Source: Haloactinopolyspora alba (GTDB lineage: Bacteria; Actinomycetota; Actinomycetes; Jiangellales; Jiangellaceae). Taken from it: 64,000 nucleotides of DNA. Within the stretch, counting starts at the first letter, position 1. Each line of letters begins with the position of its first letter. The position numbers and the translations under genes were made by a program. Below, piece after piece: positions 42,771-51,892 of this stretch. The stretch covers positions 186,001 through 250,000 of the forward strand of contig NZ_PYGE01000002.1 of the NCBI RefSeq assembly GCF_003014555.1. The letters run 5' to 3'. Below the pieces are notes generated by a model. It worked only from the letters and a program-made list of their open reading frames with translations, did not search any database and was not told where the DNA came from.

Positions 42771-43616
42771 ATGGATTGCGCCGAATGTCAGGACGAGTTG
42801 CCGTCCCCGGCCGGCACAGGCCGTCCCCGCCGGTACTGCTCGCGAGCGTGCCAGGCGCGCGCGTACCGGCGTCGCCGTGATCGTGGCCGGTCCGCGCCGC
42901 GGCACGGCGACGTGACCGGTGCGTGGGCATCGGAGGCCGCGAGCACGTCGACCCCGGTGACCGTCGACGATCTGGTCGAGGCGGCGGTGGCACTGGCGGA
43001 TCGTCAGGGCATCGAATCCGTCACGCTGCGATCCGTGGCGCGACACACGGGCGCGTCGCCGGTCAGGGTCGAGCGGCTGATCGGCAGCCGGGACCGGCTG
43101 GTCGCCGCGATGACGCAACACGTCCTGTCCCGGCCCCGCCGCGATCCATCGGCGATGGCGCCGGGGAGCGCGGCGAGGATCGTGGCGCTCGCGCAGTCGG
43201 AGTGGCGCAGGTACGAGCGGCATCCGTGGCTGGTCTCCGTGCTGGCCAGCAGCCGGCCACCGGTCGAGCCGGCCGTCCTCGAGCACGCCGGCGACGTGAT
43301 CGACGCTTTCGTGCGGCACGGACTCGACCCCGCGGACGCCTTCGACCGCTACATCGCGCTGAGCGCCTACGTCCAGGGCATGGCGCGGCTGCTCACCTCC
43401 GAGCAGCACGAGACCCGTGCGCACGGCGTGACGTACGCCGCGTGGTGGGCGGCGCAGCACCGTCGCGCCGAACGCACCGGCCGCGACCGCCGCCACCCGT
43501 GGATCGCCCAGAACACCACCGCCAGCGGCGCGGACGGCCACGACGACGTCGCCCGGTGGTTCGCGGCCGGCCTGCCGCGCGTCGTCGACGGACTGCTTGC
43601 CCGCAGCACGCCCTAG
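42771..43616 (+). CDS. TetR family regulator with N-terminal zinc-ribbon
   Basis: 281 residues. The first 33 contain CAECQDELP...RRYCSRACQARAYRRR, a C-x2-C...C-x3-C zinc-binding motif fused before the DNA-binding domain. The TetR HTH follows at about 63-108 (VDDLVEAAVALADRQGIESVTLRSVARHTG, ASPVRVERLIGSRD; the first string spans residues 64-93). A long C-terminal ligand domain follows. The stop codon overlaps that of the convergent deaminase by two bases (CTAG). Confidence 0.88.
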   Translation: MDCAECQDELPSPAGTGRPRRYCSRACQARAYRRRRDRGRSAPRHGDVTGAWASEAASTSTPVTVDDLVEAAVALADRQGIESVTLRSVARHTGASPVRVERLIGSRDRLVAAMTQHVLSRPRRDPSAMAPGSAARIVALAQSEWRRYERHPWLVSVLASSRPPVEPAVLEHAGDVIDAFVRHGLDPADAFDRYIALSAYVQGMARLLTSEQHETRAHGVTYAAWWAAQHRRAERTGRDRRHPWIAQNTTASGADGHDDVARWFAAGLPRVVDGLLARSTP

Positions 43617-44128
43617 TCCGTGGTGTCGATGCCGAGCATCCGGGCGTGCAGCGAGCGGATTTCCGCGGTGAGTGCCGGCTCGGGACCGGCGACCGGGGTG
43701 CCCGGCGCGACGACGGTGATCGGCAGCGGTGCGACCGGACCGGTCGGCTCGAACCCCCAGTCCTTGCGCCACCCGGTCAGCTGTTCGGTGCTCGCGGCGT
43801 AAACGATGCGGCCGAGCCCCACCCAGGCGTGCGCGGCGCTGCACATCGGGCAGTGTTCGCCGGAGGTGTAGACGGTGCTTGCGCGTCGCTGTTCGGGGGT
43901 CAGGTGAGCGGCAGCCCACCTGGCGATGGCGAACTCCGGATGCCGGGTGGCGTCACCGCCGGCGACCCGGTTGCGGTCGGCGAAGCGGACGGTGTCGTGG
44001 TCGTCGACGAGCAGCGAGCCGAACGGTTCGTCGCCGGCGTCGAGAGCCTCGCGGGCGAGGTTCACACAACGCCGCAGGAGCTCACGGTCCTTCGCGGTCA
44101 CGGTGCTCGGGTCGTACGCGGACGTCAT
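43613..44128 (-). CDS. Nucleoside deaminase (cytidine/guanine deaminase-like)
   Basis: 171 residues. The zinc motif is HPEFAIAR (H-x-E) and EHCPMCSAA (P-C-x2-C), as in guanine deaminase, TadA and cytosine deaminases. GDEPFGSLLVDD is the substrate-loop strand. The presence of YTSGEHCPMC and the C-terminal extension fit a small-molecule deaminase rather than TadA. The exact base is unknown. Confidence 0.87.
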   Translation of the reverse strand: MTSAYDPSTVTAKDRELLRRCVNLAREALDAGDEPFGSLLVDDHDTVRFADRNRVAGGDATRHPEFAIARWAAAHLTPEQRRASTVYTSGEHCPMCSAAHAWVGLGRIVYAASTEQLTGWRKDWGFEPTGPVAPLPITVVAPGTPVAGPEPALTAEIRSLHARMLGIDTTD

Positions 44129-44147
44129 GGCAGCGACGTTACGTCCC

Positions 44148-44783
44148 TCAGGAGCGCCAGTCGCGGAAGCCGATGACGATCAGCCGCATCTGGCGACGTG
44201 CGCCGTCCTTGATCTCGTCCTCCAGATCGGTGCGGCCGTCGGGGATCTCGACGATCTCCTCGGCGTTGGCGACCATGTTGCGGACGAACAGCCGCGCCAC
44301 CATCCGGACGTCGTCGCTGCTCCACGTCTCGATGTTCGGCAGCCGCGCCAGAACCACGGCCAGCTCGCTGACGAACAGGTCCAGTTCGTGCCGGATGGCG
44401 CGCCGCACGGTGGGTGAACCGCCGACGCGCTCTCGGGCGACGAAGGCGAAGTCGGCCTTGTTCTGCTTGACGGTCTCGACCAGGATCTCGGCCGACGCGT
44501 CGATGATGTTGTCGAAGACGTGGGGGTCGCGCTGGGCGTCGCGGATCATGCGGCGCAGCGTCGCGAACGACTGCTCGACCAGTGCCAGCCCGAGTTGGTC
44601 CATCGAGTCGAAGTGCCGGTAGAAGGCGGTGGGGACCACGCCCGCGTGCCGGGCGACCTGGCGCAGGCTGAGCTGGGCGAAGCCGTGCCGGCCACTCAGC
44701 TCGAGGGCCGAGCGCAGGATCGCATCGTGGGTGCGTTCCTTCCGCTCCTGTCGTGATTCGGGCGCGACACCGACTCCGGCCAT
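44148..44783 (-). CDS. TetR family regulator, likely controls the desaturase genes
   Basis: 211 residues. The HTH at about 20-65 reads ILRSALELSGRHGFAQLSLRQVARHAGVVPTAFYRHF (residues 21-57, ends ILRSAL and FYRHF). The C-terminal domain has the WSSDDVRMVARLFVRNMV helix. Gene order (TetR divergent from a ferredoxin reductase plus acyl desaturase) is that of fatty-acid regulators such as Rv3249c/DesT-like proteins. Start 44783 (MAGVGVAPESRQ) is selected; the earlier ATG would run through the divergent promoter. Its presumed operator is at 44886-44907. Confidence 0.88.
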   Translation of the reverse strand: MAGVGVAPESRQERKERTHDAILRSALELSGRHGFAQLSLRQVARHAGVVPTAFYRHFDSMDQLGLALVEQSFATLRRMIRDAQRDPHVFDNIIDASAEILVETVKQNKADFAFVARERVGGSPTVRRAIRHELDLFVSELAVVLARLPNIETWSSDDVRMVARLFVRNMVANAEEIVEIPDGRTDLEDEIKDGARRQMRLIVIGFRDWRS

Positions 44784-44884
44784 GCCCAACAGCGTAGATG
44801 CCGTCGTCAACAGTGCACATCTGTCCACCGTGGGCGACGTCACGCACGGTGGCACTTGCGCCGTTTGTCACGTCCGATCACTAT

Positions 44885-46024
44885 GTGAGTGTACAGGCGT
44901 ACACTCAAGCCCCGCGGGAGGTCGCGATCGGCATCATCCGCCGTGCACTCGGCTCGCGTGCCGTCGCGAGCCTCACGTCGCCGCACACCGTCGACCACTA
45001 CCTCGAGCAGGTGCACCCGATGCTCACGGTGGCGCTGGTGCGCGCGCGAGTCGTCGACGTCCGGCGCGAGACCGGCCAGGCGAGCACGGTGGTGCTGCGC
45101 GCGAACGGCGCATGGTCGGGGTTCCGTCCCGGCCAGCACGTCCAGTTCGGTGTCGAGGTGAACGGCACCCGCAAGATCCGCTGCTTCTCCGTCTCCAGCT
45201 CGGGCGCGCGGCCGGGCAACCGGTTCAGCGTGTCCGTCAAGGCGCATCCGGACGGCTACGTCTCGCAGTTCCTGCACCACCGGCTCCGGCCGGGCACTCT
45301 CGTCCACCTGTCACAGGCCGAGGGCGAGTTCGTGCTGCCCAGTCCGGTGCCGGACGACCTGCTGCTGCTCAGCGGCGGCAGCGGCATCACGCCGGTGATG
45401 TCGATGCTGCGGACGCTGCGCGACACCGGCCACCGCGGCCGGGTGACGTTCCTGCACTACGCCCGGTCCCGCGCGGACGAGATGTTCGCCGACGAGCTCG
45501 AAGAGATCGCCGCGGCGATGCCGTCGGCGCGAATCCACCGCGTCTACACCCGTCGGCCCGAGGACGCGGCGCGCGGCGGCCCGTCCGGGCGGTTCACCGC
45601 CGAGCACCTCGAGCAGGTGGGCGTGGACCCGGCTCGGACGCCGAGCTACGTCTGCGGACCGGCCGGGCTGATCGCCGCCGTGCGGGCCGCGTACGACGAG
45701 CTCGGCGCCGGCGCCATGCTGCACACCGAGTACTTCAAGGTGCCGAGCGTCGACCCGGACGCCGCCGACGCCACCGGCACGCTGACTTTCGAAGACAGCG
45801 TCGCCAGCGCGGAGAACTCCGGCGCCACCATCCTCGAGCAGGCCGAGGCCGCCGGGCTGACGCCCGCGTTCGGCTGCCGCATGGGCGTGTGCAACACCTG
45901 CGCGACGCGCAAGAACCACGGCGCGGTCCGCCACGTCATCAGCGGCGCGGTCGGCGCCAACACCGACGAGACCATCAAGATCTGCGTGAACGTGCCGGTC
46001 GGCGACGTGAACGTGGCCCTCTGA
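44885..46024 (+). CDS. Ferredoxin reductase (FAD, plant-type 2Fe-2S), desaturase electron donor
   Basis: 379 residues from GTG 44885. FAD domain RKIRCFSVSSSG (R-x-x-S/T type), NADPH domain LLLLSGGSGITPVMSMLR and YVCGPAGLIAAVR, and a C-terminal 2Fe-2S domain FGCRMGVCNTC (C-x4-C-x2-C) with the last ligand in IKICVN. The order matches mycobacterial Rv3230c, which feeds electrons to DesA3. The start is uncertain: ATG 44798 is 14 bp from the divergent TetR start and would place the promoter inside the gene, while GTG 44885 touches the operator. It is followed by the desaturase after 69 bp. Confidence 0.9.
   Translation: MSVQAYTQAPREVAIGIIRRALGSRAVASLTSPHTVDHYLEQVHPMLTVALVRARVVDVRRETGQASTVVLRANGAWSGFRPGQHVQFGVEVNGTRKIRCFSVSSSGARPGNRFSVSVKAHPDGYVSQFLHHRLRPGTLVHLSQAEGEFVLPSPVPDDLLLLSGGSGITPVMSMLRTLRDTGHRGRVTFLHYARSRADEMFADELEEIAAAMPSARIHRVYTRRPEDAARGGPSGRFTAEHLEQVGVDPARTPSYVCGPAGLIAAVRAAYDELGAGAMLHTEYFKVPSVDPDAADATGTLTFEDSVASAENSGATILEQAEAAGLTPAFGCRMGVCNTCATRKNHGAVRHVISGAVGANTDETIKICVNVPVGDVNVAL
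44886..44907. promoter_or_regulatory. TetR operator in front of the desaturase operon
   Basis: TGAGTGTAC (44886-44894) and its complement GTACACTCA (44899-44907) with a four-base spacer. TTGTCA at 44865-44870 is a possible -35 about 17 bp upstream. The repeat lies at the proposed transcription/translation start, where repressor binding would silence the operon. Confidence 0.8.
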
Positions 46025-46093
46025 GCTGACCTGTGAGAGCCGACTTAGTGAGCCGACCTGCGAGCCCGATCTGCGAACCGACGAGAGGCAGCG
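46025..46093 (+). repeat. Imperfect short repeats between reductase and desaturase genes
   Basis: The spacer carries imperfect repeats of the type GAGC(T/C)GACCTG(T/C)GAG, about three to four times, before the GAGAGGCAG ribosome site. They are non-coding and have no clear hairpin. Confidence 0.5.
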
Positions 46094-47350
46094 ATGTTCA
46101 CCAGGAGACGTAAACCCGCACCGGTCGAGCGGCTGAGCGCGACCGACCACAACAAGGCGCCGGAGCCGCTGGTGGGGGAGGACGCCGGTAAGCGCTCCAC
46201 CGTCGGCCTGGACTACATGACCTACGAGCAGCTCGAGGATTTCGGTTCCGAGCTGGACGACGTGCGCCAGCGCATCCTGAACGATCTCGGCCAGCGCGAC
46301 GCCGACTACATCCGGCGGGTCATCCGGGTGCAGCGGGCGTTCGAGGTGCTCGGCCGGATCGGGCTGTTCTTCCCGTTCTACTGGCCGGTCTTCGTCGTCG
46401 GCATCGCCCTGCTCGGCCTCGCCAAGATCCTCGAGAACATGGAGATCGGGCACAACGTCATGCACGGTCAGTACGACTGGATGAACGACCCGATGGTCGA
46501 CGGCAAGCGCTACGAGTGGGACATCGTGGCGCCGGCGCAGGACTGGAAGCACGGCCACAACTACATCCACCACACGTACACGAACGTGCACGGCATGGAC
46601 CGCGACATCGGGTACAACCTGTTCCGCATCGATGCCGACCAGCCGTGGTACCCGAGCCACCGCTTCAATCTCCCGCTGGCGTTCATGCTCATGCTCGTCT
46701 TCGAGTGGGGCGTGATGTACCACGGTGTCGAGCTGGACGAGTACCTCGCCGGGCGGATGCCGAAGGAGGAGTTCCAGGCCCGCAAGAAGCGGGCGCTGCG
46801 CAAGATCCGCCGCCAGGTGTTCAAGGACTACCTGCTCTACCCGGCGCTGAGCCTGCCGCTCGTCCCGTTCACCGCCTGGTGGGTGCCGCTGGCCGTGCTC
46901 GGCGGCAACATCGTCGCCAACGTGATCCGCAACATCTGGTCGTTCAACGTCATCTTCTGCGGCCATTTCCCCGCCGACGTGCAGACCTTCAGCAAGGAGC
47001 AGGCGGAGAACGAGAACCGCGGGCAGTGGTACCTGCGCCAGCTGCTCGGCTCGGCGAACATCACCGGGACGCCGCTGTTCCACCTGCTGACCGGCAACCT
47101 CAGCTACCAGATCGAGCACCATCTGTTCCCGGACATCCCGGCGCGGCGCTACCCGGAGGCCGCGCGCGAGGTGCGCCGGCTGGTGGAGAAGTACGGGCTC
47201 GAGTACAACACCGGCCGGCTGTCGAAACAGCTGGCGAGTGTCGCGCGGCAGCTCGCGACACTGGCCGTCCGGCCGGACGACCCGTACAAGCGCGGCAACA
47301 GCCCGGAGTCCAAGGCGTTGCGCCGCGCCCAACGCGCTGCCCGGGAATGA
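46094..47350 (+). CDS. Acyl-CoA/fatty acid desaturase (DesA3-like)
   Basis: 418 residues. It is a membrane di-iron desaturase with histidine boxes H120-NVMH124, H155-NYIHH160 and QIEHH (339-343). Hydrophobic segments lie around 88-112, 190-215 and 265-300, so it is an integral membrane enzyme that puts a cis double bond into long-chain acyl-CoA. It is co-transcribed with its reductase partner and likely repressed by the TetR at 44148. Cytoplasmic basic termini flank the core. Confidence 0.93.
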   Translation: MFTRRRKPAPVERLSATDHNKAPEPLVGEDAGKRSTVGLDYMTYEQLEDFGSELDDVRQRILNDLGQRDADYIRRVIRVQRAFEVLGRIGLFFPFYWPVFVVGIALLGLAKILENMEIGHNVMHGQYDWMNDPMVDGKRYEWDIVAPAQDWKHGHNYIHHTYTNVHGMDRDIGYNLFRIDADQPWYPSHRFNLPLAFMLMLVFEWGVMYHGVELDEYLAGRMPKEEFQARKKRALRKIRRQVFKDYLLYPALSLPLVPFTAWWVPLAVLGGNIVANVIRNIWSFNVIFCGHFPADVQTFSKEQAENENRGQWYLRQLLGSANITGTPLFHLLTGNLSYQIEHHLFPDIPARRYPEAAREVRRLVEKYGLEYNTGRLSKQLASVARQLATLAVRPDDPYKRGNSPESKALRRAQRAARE

Positions 47351-47447
47351 CCACGTTCACCATGGAATTCCATGCGTCACCACCCCTGCGGGCCTCGTGA
47401 CGCGTGCACAAGCCTGGTGACGGCCGCAACGGAAGCGGCTCCGGGCC

Positions 47448-48716
47448 TCAGCCCGCCACCGGGTAGACGTTGACGTCGGTGCCGTCCTGGGCGATGCCCA
47501 CGTGGTCGTTCACCACGGCCGGGGCGACGCCGCCGTCCTCGCTGACGACGTCACCGGTGCGGGCGTCGACGACCACGGCCGCGTCGTCGCGCGCGACGTA
47601 CACCGCCCCGTGCCAGAGGCCCTTGAGTCGCCCGTCCCACGAGTCGTCGTGCCACAACACCTCGCCGCTCTCGGTGTCCATGGCGACGGCTTCGGTGTCG
47701 TCCTCCACACAGACCACCACGGACGCGTCCACGTCGGACAGGCAGAACATCGCGCCGTTGACGCCGTCGTCCGCGGTGAAGGCGACCTCCTGGTCTTCGA
47801 TGCTGACGAAGCGGGTCGCCTCCATGGCAGACGACACCTTCAGCCACGGACCTGCCGGCCCCACCGAGTACCCGGCCAGCTCGGCGGAGTGCGCGGCCGG
47901 CTCGTCGCCCTTCCAGAGCTGCTCACCGGTGACGATGTCGACCGCGGTCAAGGTGCCGTTCGCCCCGAGCCCCGCCGCGGTGCCCTGGTGCACGCCGGAC
48001 ACGCCGAACTCGTCGTCGGTCCACACGACCTCGGGGTCGTCGAGGGCCAGGCCGAACGTCGTGGACGCGGCGGCGTCACGGGTGGTCTCGACGACGGCGA
48101 CACCGTCGTGGGCGCCGCGGACGACGACGGACGCCACGTTCTGCGGCACGCGTGGCCGCGGCGTGGGGTTGGGCGCGGTGAAGCGCCAGCGTTCCTCGCC
48201 GGTGGCCGCGTCGACGGCGATGATCTCCACGTCGAACTGCACGGCGCCGGTACTCGGTTCCACCGCGAACCCGGCCAGGACCACCGGCTCCCCATCGACG
48301 TCGACCAGAGCCGGCGGGAACAGGAACGCGTCCGACGGGCCGATCCCGGCCGGGTCGAACAGCAACGGCCGCTCGGGTTCGAACTGGGCGACGGTCTCGC
48401 CGCTGGTGACGTCGTGGACGGTCAGCGCGCCCCAGTCCGCCAGGAATGCCAGCTCGCCGTGCAGGACCGCCGCCGGCCACCCGCCCTGTGGGGCGTCCTC
48501 GGTCAGCGTGAACGCAGGTTCCGGATCGAAGCTCAGCGGAGCGTCGCCGTCGTCGCCGTTACCCGCGCCGCCGGAGCCCTCCCCGGAGCTCTCTCCGCCG
48601 GAGCTCTCCGAACCACCCGCGTCGCCCGAGTCGTTCGAACAAGCCGACACCGCGAGCACGGCGGCGATTCCTACCGCCAACAGCTGCCGCGTCCGGCGTC
48701 CGTTGGTCATGCGCAT
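47448..48716 (-). CDS. Lipoprotein with PQQ-like beta-propeller
   Basis: A 422-residue precursor. The lipobox LAVSAC has Cys26 after a hydrophobic segment. Then comes a Ser/Gly/Glu-rich linker (30-60) and a repeated propeller domain with D-x-x-T-G-E-x-x-W blades (VDAATGEERWRF, VDIVTGEQLWKG, MDTESGEVLWHD). It resembles BamB/PQQ-binding propellers, but no cofactor residues can be claimed. It sits on the outer face of the membrane. Its role is unknown. Confidence 0.87.
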   Translation of the reverse strand: MRMTNGRRTRQLLAVGIAAVLAVSACSNDSGDAGGSESSGGESSGEGSGGAGNGDDGDAPLSFDPEPAFTLTEDAPQGGWPAAVLHGELAFLADWGALTVHDVTSGETVAQFEPERPLLFDPAGIGPSDAFLFPPALVDVDGEPVVLAGFAVEPSTGAVQFDVEIIAVDAATGEERWRFTAPNPTPRPRVPQNVASVVVRGAHDGVAVVETTRDAAASTTFGLALDDPEVVWTDDEFGVSGVHQGTAAGLGANGTLTAVDIVTGEQLWKGDEPAAHSAELAGYSVGPAGPWLKVSSAMEATRFVSIEDQEVAFTADDGVNGAMFCLSDVDASVVVCVEDDTEAVAMDTESGEVLWHDDSWDGRLKGLWHGAVYVARDDAAVVVDARTGDVVSEDGGVAPAVVNDHVGIAQDGTDVNVYPVAG

Positions 48717-48905
48717 TGAGACATCCCCCTCGATCGACCCCAGTCAGTCCACCCCGCGCCGACCGAGCCGGACATTTCGGGCACATGATCGGCGGTGACA
48801 TGACCGTAGCAGGGCGGCGACGAACGCTCTCGCCGAGCCGTCCGGGCTGTGGACGTCGCGCGCGGGACGTGCGCAGGATGTCGTGCACGACCCGAGGAGG
48901 CTGAG

Positions 48906-49280
48906 ATGGCACGGACCAAAGACGATCCCGCAGCTGTCGACGAGTACCTGGCCGGGCTGCCCGACGACCGCCGCACCGCGCTGGAGGAGCTGCGACAGCT
49001 CGTCAAATCGACCGTCCCCGAGGTGCGGGAACGGATCTCGTACGGCACCACGGTGATCTTCGCGCTCGACCGCGACCTGGTGGGGCTCGTGGCGCAGCCG
49101 AAGCACCTGTCCTTCTTCACCATGAGCCCGGAGCTCGCGGCCTCGATGAAGAGCGAGATCACACGGACGCACAAGGTGTCCGGAGCGACCATCCACTTCA
49201 CACCGGAGAACCCGCTGCCGGCGCCGCTGGTTGAGCGGATCCTCGCGGCGCGGGTGGCGAAGCAGCGCCCGGCCTCGTGA
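48906..49280 (+). CDS. DUF1801 family protein
   Basis: 124 residues. YLAGLPDDRRTALEELRQLVKSTVPEVRERISYG is typical of DUF1801 (residues 14-47), and FFTMSPELAASMKSEI follows. The family has a YdhG-like fold and is sometimes annotated as an iron-binding frataxin-like chaperone, with no firm function. GAGGAGG lies six bases before ATG 48906, which decides this start. Confidence 0.88.
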   Translation: MARTKDDPAAVDEYLAGLPDDRRTALEELRQLVKSTVPEVRERISYGTTVIFALDRDLVGLVAQPKHLSFFTMSPELAASMKSEITRTHKVSGATIHFTPENPLPAPLVERILAARVAKQRPAS

Positions 49281-49316
49281 ACGTCGCGCCGGTCGCGGCC
49301 GGTTAGGGTGCTGCTC

Positions 49317-51122
49317 ATGGCCCGCCCTGACGAGTCGGTGATCACCGATCTGCTCGAGCTGCACACCTGGACCGTGTTCGACGTCGACGACGACGGTCGC
49401 GTGCTGGCCGGCTCCGACGCCACCGGTGCGACACAGGTCGTCGAGATCGGCCCGGACGGGCACCGCACGCCGCTCACGGCGTTGCCGGGCGCGTGCTCGG
49501 GCCGGTACGTGCCCGGGCGCCGGACCGTCGTCGTGGAGCACGACACCGACGGCGACGAGCGCTCGCAGCTGTCGCTGCTGCACCTGGACCCGCTGCCGTC
49601 GTCGCCGGTCGGCCTCGACGCGCTCGAGCCGGTGGCGCGCGAGCCGGAGTTCATCCACGCCCTCGTCGACGTGGACGCCGACCGGGTGGTGTACCGGACG
49701 AACCGCCGGAACAAGGTCGACTTCGACGTCGTCGTGCACGATCTCGCCACCGGCGCCGAACGGGTGGTCTACGACGACGGCGGGCACGTCGGCGAGGTCG
49801 ACGTCGACGGCGACACGGTCGTGGTGACGCTGACGTCGCTGCAACCGGGGTCCACCCACGTGCGGCTGGTGCGCGACGGCGGAACCGTCGAGGTGACGGA
49901 TGCGGACGAGCACGCGATGCACGTCTCGGCGCAGCTGCTTCCCGGGACGTCGACGGTGCTGATGTCGTCCAACCGCGGGCGGGACTTCCGCTCGGTCGTG
50001 ACGGTCGACCCGGCGGGGCGGTGGACGACGCTGCTCGCCGCCGACGATCATGACGTCACCGCGCTGCCGTCGCCGGACGGTTCACGGCTGCTGGTCGCGC
50101 GCCACGTCGACGGAGCGGACGAGCTCACCATCCACGGTCCCGACGGCGAGCCGCTGGTCCCGGTGGTGCTGCCGGGGCGGGGCGTCGTGTCGACGGCGTG
50201 GTCGCCGAACGCGGCGTGGCTCGCGGTCGCGCTGAACAGCCCGACCACACCGGGCACCGTCGTGATCGTCGACGCCGCCGGCGGAACGGTGCGCACGCTG
50301 GTGGACGGCACCGCCCAGATGTCACCGGAGCTGCGCCGCACCCTGGTGGAGCCGGCGAGCATGCGGGTGCCGACCCGTGACGGCGAGAGCATTCCCTGCT
50401 TCGTCTACACGCCGCCGGAGCCGGTACCCGAGCTGGCCGGGTCGGTCGTCGTGAACATCCACGGCGGCCCGGAGTCACAGGCGCGGCGCCAGTTCAGCGC
50501 GGTCAACCAGGCGCTCGCGGCCGCGGGCCACGTCGTCGTCGTGCCCAACGTCCGTGGCTCCACCGGATACGGCAAGCGCTGGTACTCGATGGACGACGTC
50601 CGGCTGCGGCTGGAGTCGGTGCTCGACCTGGTGGACATCCGTTCCTGGGTGCCCGCGGTGCGCGGTGAGCCGGACCGGGTCGCGCTCTACGGCGGCAGCT
50701 ACGGCGGGTACATGGTGTTGGCGGCGTTGTCGATGCATCCCGGGCTGTGGGCGGCGGGCGTCGACATCGTCGGCATGTCGTCGCTGGTCAGCTTCCTGGA
50801 GAACACGTCGGACTACCGGCGTGCGGTCCGCGAGCGCGAGTACGGCAGCCTGGAGCGCGACCGCGACTTCCTGCGTGCGGCGTCGCCGCTGACCCATGTG
50901 CGCGCGATGGACACTCCGTTGTTCGTGATCCACGGTGCGAACGACCCGCGGGTGCCGCTGTCCGAGTCGCAGCAGATCAAGGTCGCGCTCGACGAGAAGG
51001 GCGTCACCTGCACGCTGCAGGTCTATCCGGACGAGGGGCACGGACTGGCCAAGCGGGCGAACCGGCTCAGCGCCTATCCGGCCGCGCTGGCGTTCCTGGG
51101 TGAGCAGCTGCGCCGCCGTTGA
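49317..51122 (+). CDS. S9 family serine peptidase (prolyl oligopeptidase-like)
   Basis: 601 residues. An N-terminal beta-propeller (about 1-340) is followed by an alpha/beta-hydrolase domain with GGSYGGYM (Ser461), D543 in GANDPRVPL and H575 in DEGHGLAK. NIHGGPESQ forms the oxyanion-hole strand. It cleaves short peptides and acts in the cytoplasm, as there is no signal peptide. TAGGGT lies about eight bases before ATG 49317, so the mRNA may be leaderless; this favours 49317 over the in-frame start at 49308. Confidence 0.92.
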   Translation: MARPDESVITDLLELHTWTVFDVDDDGRVLAGSDATGATQVVEIGPDGHRTPLTALPGACSGRYVPGRRTVVVEHDTDGDERSQLSLLHLDPLPSSPVGLDALEPVAREPEFIHALVDVDADRVVYRTNRRNKVDFDVVVHDLATGAERVVYDDGGHVGEVDVDGDTVVVTLTSLQPGSTHVRLVRDGGTVEVTDADEHAMHVSAQLLPGTSTVLMSSNRGRDFRSVVTVDPAGRWTTLLAADDHDVTALPSPDGSRLLVARHVDGADELTIHGPDGEPLVPVVLPGRGVVSTAWSPNAAWLAVALNSPTTPGTVVIVDAAGGTVRTLVDGTAQMSPELRRTLVEPASMRVPTRDGESIPCFVYTPPEPVPELAGSVVVNIHGGPESQARRQFSAVNQALAAAGHVVVVPNVRGSTGYGKRWYSMDDVRLRLESVLDLVDIRSWVPAVRGEPDRVALYGGSYGGYMVLAALSMHPGLWAAGVDIVGMSSLVSFLENTSDYRRAVREREYGSLERDRDFLRAASPLTHVRAMDTPLFVIHGANDPRVPLSESQQIKVALDEKGVTCTLQVYPDEGHGLAKRANRLSAYPAALAFLGEQLRRR

Positions 51123-51125
51123 TGA

Positions 51126-51578
51126 TCATGAGAACGCGGGATCGAGGACGCGGTCGATCCGCCGGGCGACGCCGAGCCATCCGCCACCCATGGCGCGGCG
51201 CGAGAGCGCCTGCAACGGGTCGTCGGGGTCGAACCCGTCGTGCACCACGAACAGCCGCGTCCCGGTGCCTTCCGGCTCCAGAGTGAAAGTCACGGTCGAA
51301 TCGAGGGAGCTCTGATCCTCCGGCGCGGCGCGCCAGGCGATGCGCAGCATCCTCTCGATCTCGAAGTCGAGCACCTCGGAGTGGCACACCCCGCCGAAAC
51401 CGACGGCCGGCATCGGGTCGGTGCGGAAGGTGAACCGATGGCCCACCCGCAGCACGAAGTCGTTGGGCATCAGCCACCGCGCCATCAGCTCGGAGTCGGT
51501 CAGCGCCCGCCACACCTTCTGCGGCGGGTGCGGCAGGAACTCGTCGACCCGGATGGTCCGCGGATCGTCGTCGGTCAC
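51126..51578 (-). CDS. SRPBCC / AHSA1-like protein
   Basis: 150 residues of the START-like fold. IRVDEFLPHPPQKVWRALTDSELMARW and VLRVGHRFTFRTDP (segments at 9-35 and 42-55), GTGTRLFVVHDGFD and the closing GWLGVARRIDRVL fit. It is the third gene of a VOC-ArsR-SRPBCC operon with four-base overlaps. It is a different lineage from the one at 29603, so the ArsR-SRPBCC module occurs twice in this window. Confidence 0.88.
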   Translation of the reverse strand: MTDDDPRTIRVDEFLPHPPQKVWRALTDSELMARWLMPNDFVLRVGHRFTFRTDPMPAVGFGGVCHSEVLDFEIERMLRIAWRAAPEDQSSLDSTVTFTLEPEGTGTRLFVVHDGFDPDDPLQALSRRAMGGGWLGVARRIDRVLDPAFS

Positions 51579-51892
51579 ATGTCCTCCAGGACGTCACGGA
51601 GGCCGGCCATGCGTTCGCGCCAGAACCGCTCGTACGGGTGCAGCCATTCCTGCAGCTCCATCAGCGGCCCCGCCTCGAGGCTGTAGTGGCGTTCGCGGCC
51701 GACCCTGCGCTCGCTGACGAGTTCGGCGTCGCGGAGCACCTTGAGATGCTCGGAGACGCTCGGCCGGCGCATGTCGAAGTGCGCCGCGAGCTCGTTGACC
51801 GTCCGCGGGCCGTCGAGCAGCAGGGTCAGCAGCGCCCGCCGCACCGGACTGGCCAGCGCGGCGAACACGTCGTCGTTCAGGTCGGGGTTCAC
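51575..51892 (-). CDS. ArsR family transcriptional regulator
   Basis: 105 residues. DDVFAALASPVRRALLTLLLDGPRTVNELA, MRRPSVSEHLKVLRDAELV and VGRERHYSLEAGPL form the winged helix (residues 6-70). It has no metal cysteines. The GTG start overlaps the VOC stop (GTGA), and its own end overlaps SRPBCC. The likely sites are the two 16-bp repeats upstream of the VOC gene. Confidence 0.9.
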   Translation of the reverse strand: MNPDLNDDVFAALASPVRRALLTLLLDGPRTVNELAAHFDMRRPSVSEHLKVLRDAELVSERRVGRERHYSLEAGPLMELQEWLHPYERFWRERMAGLRDVLEDM

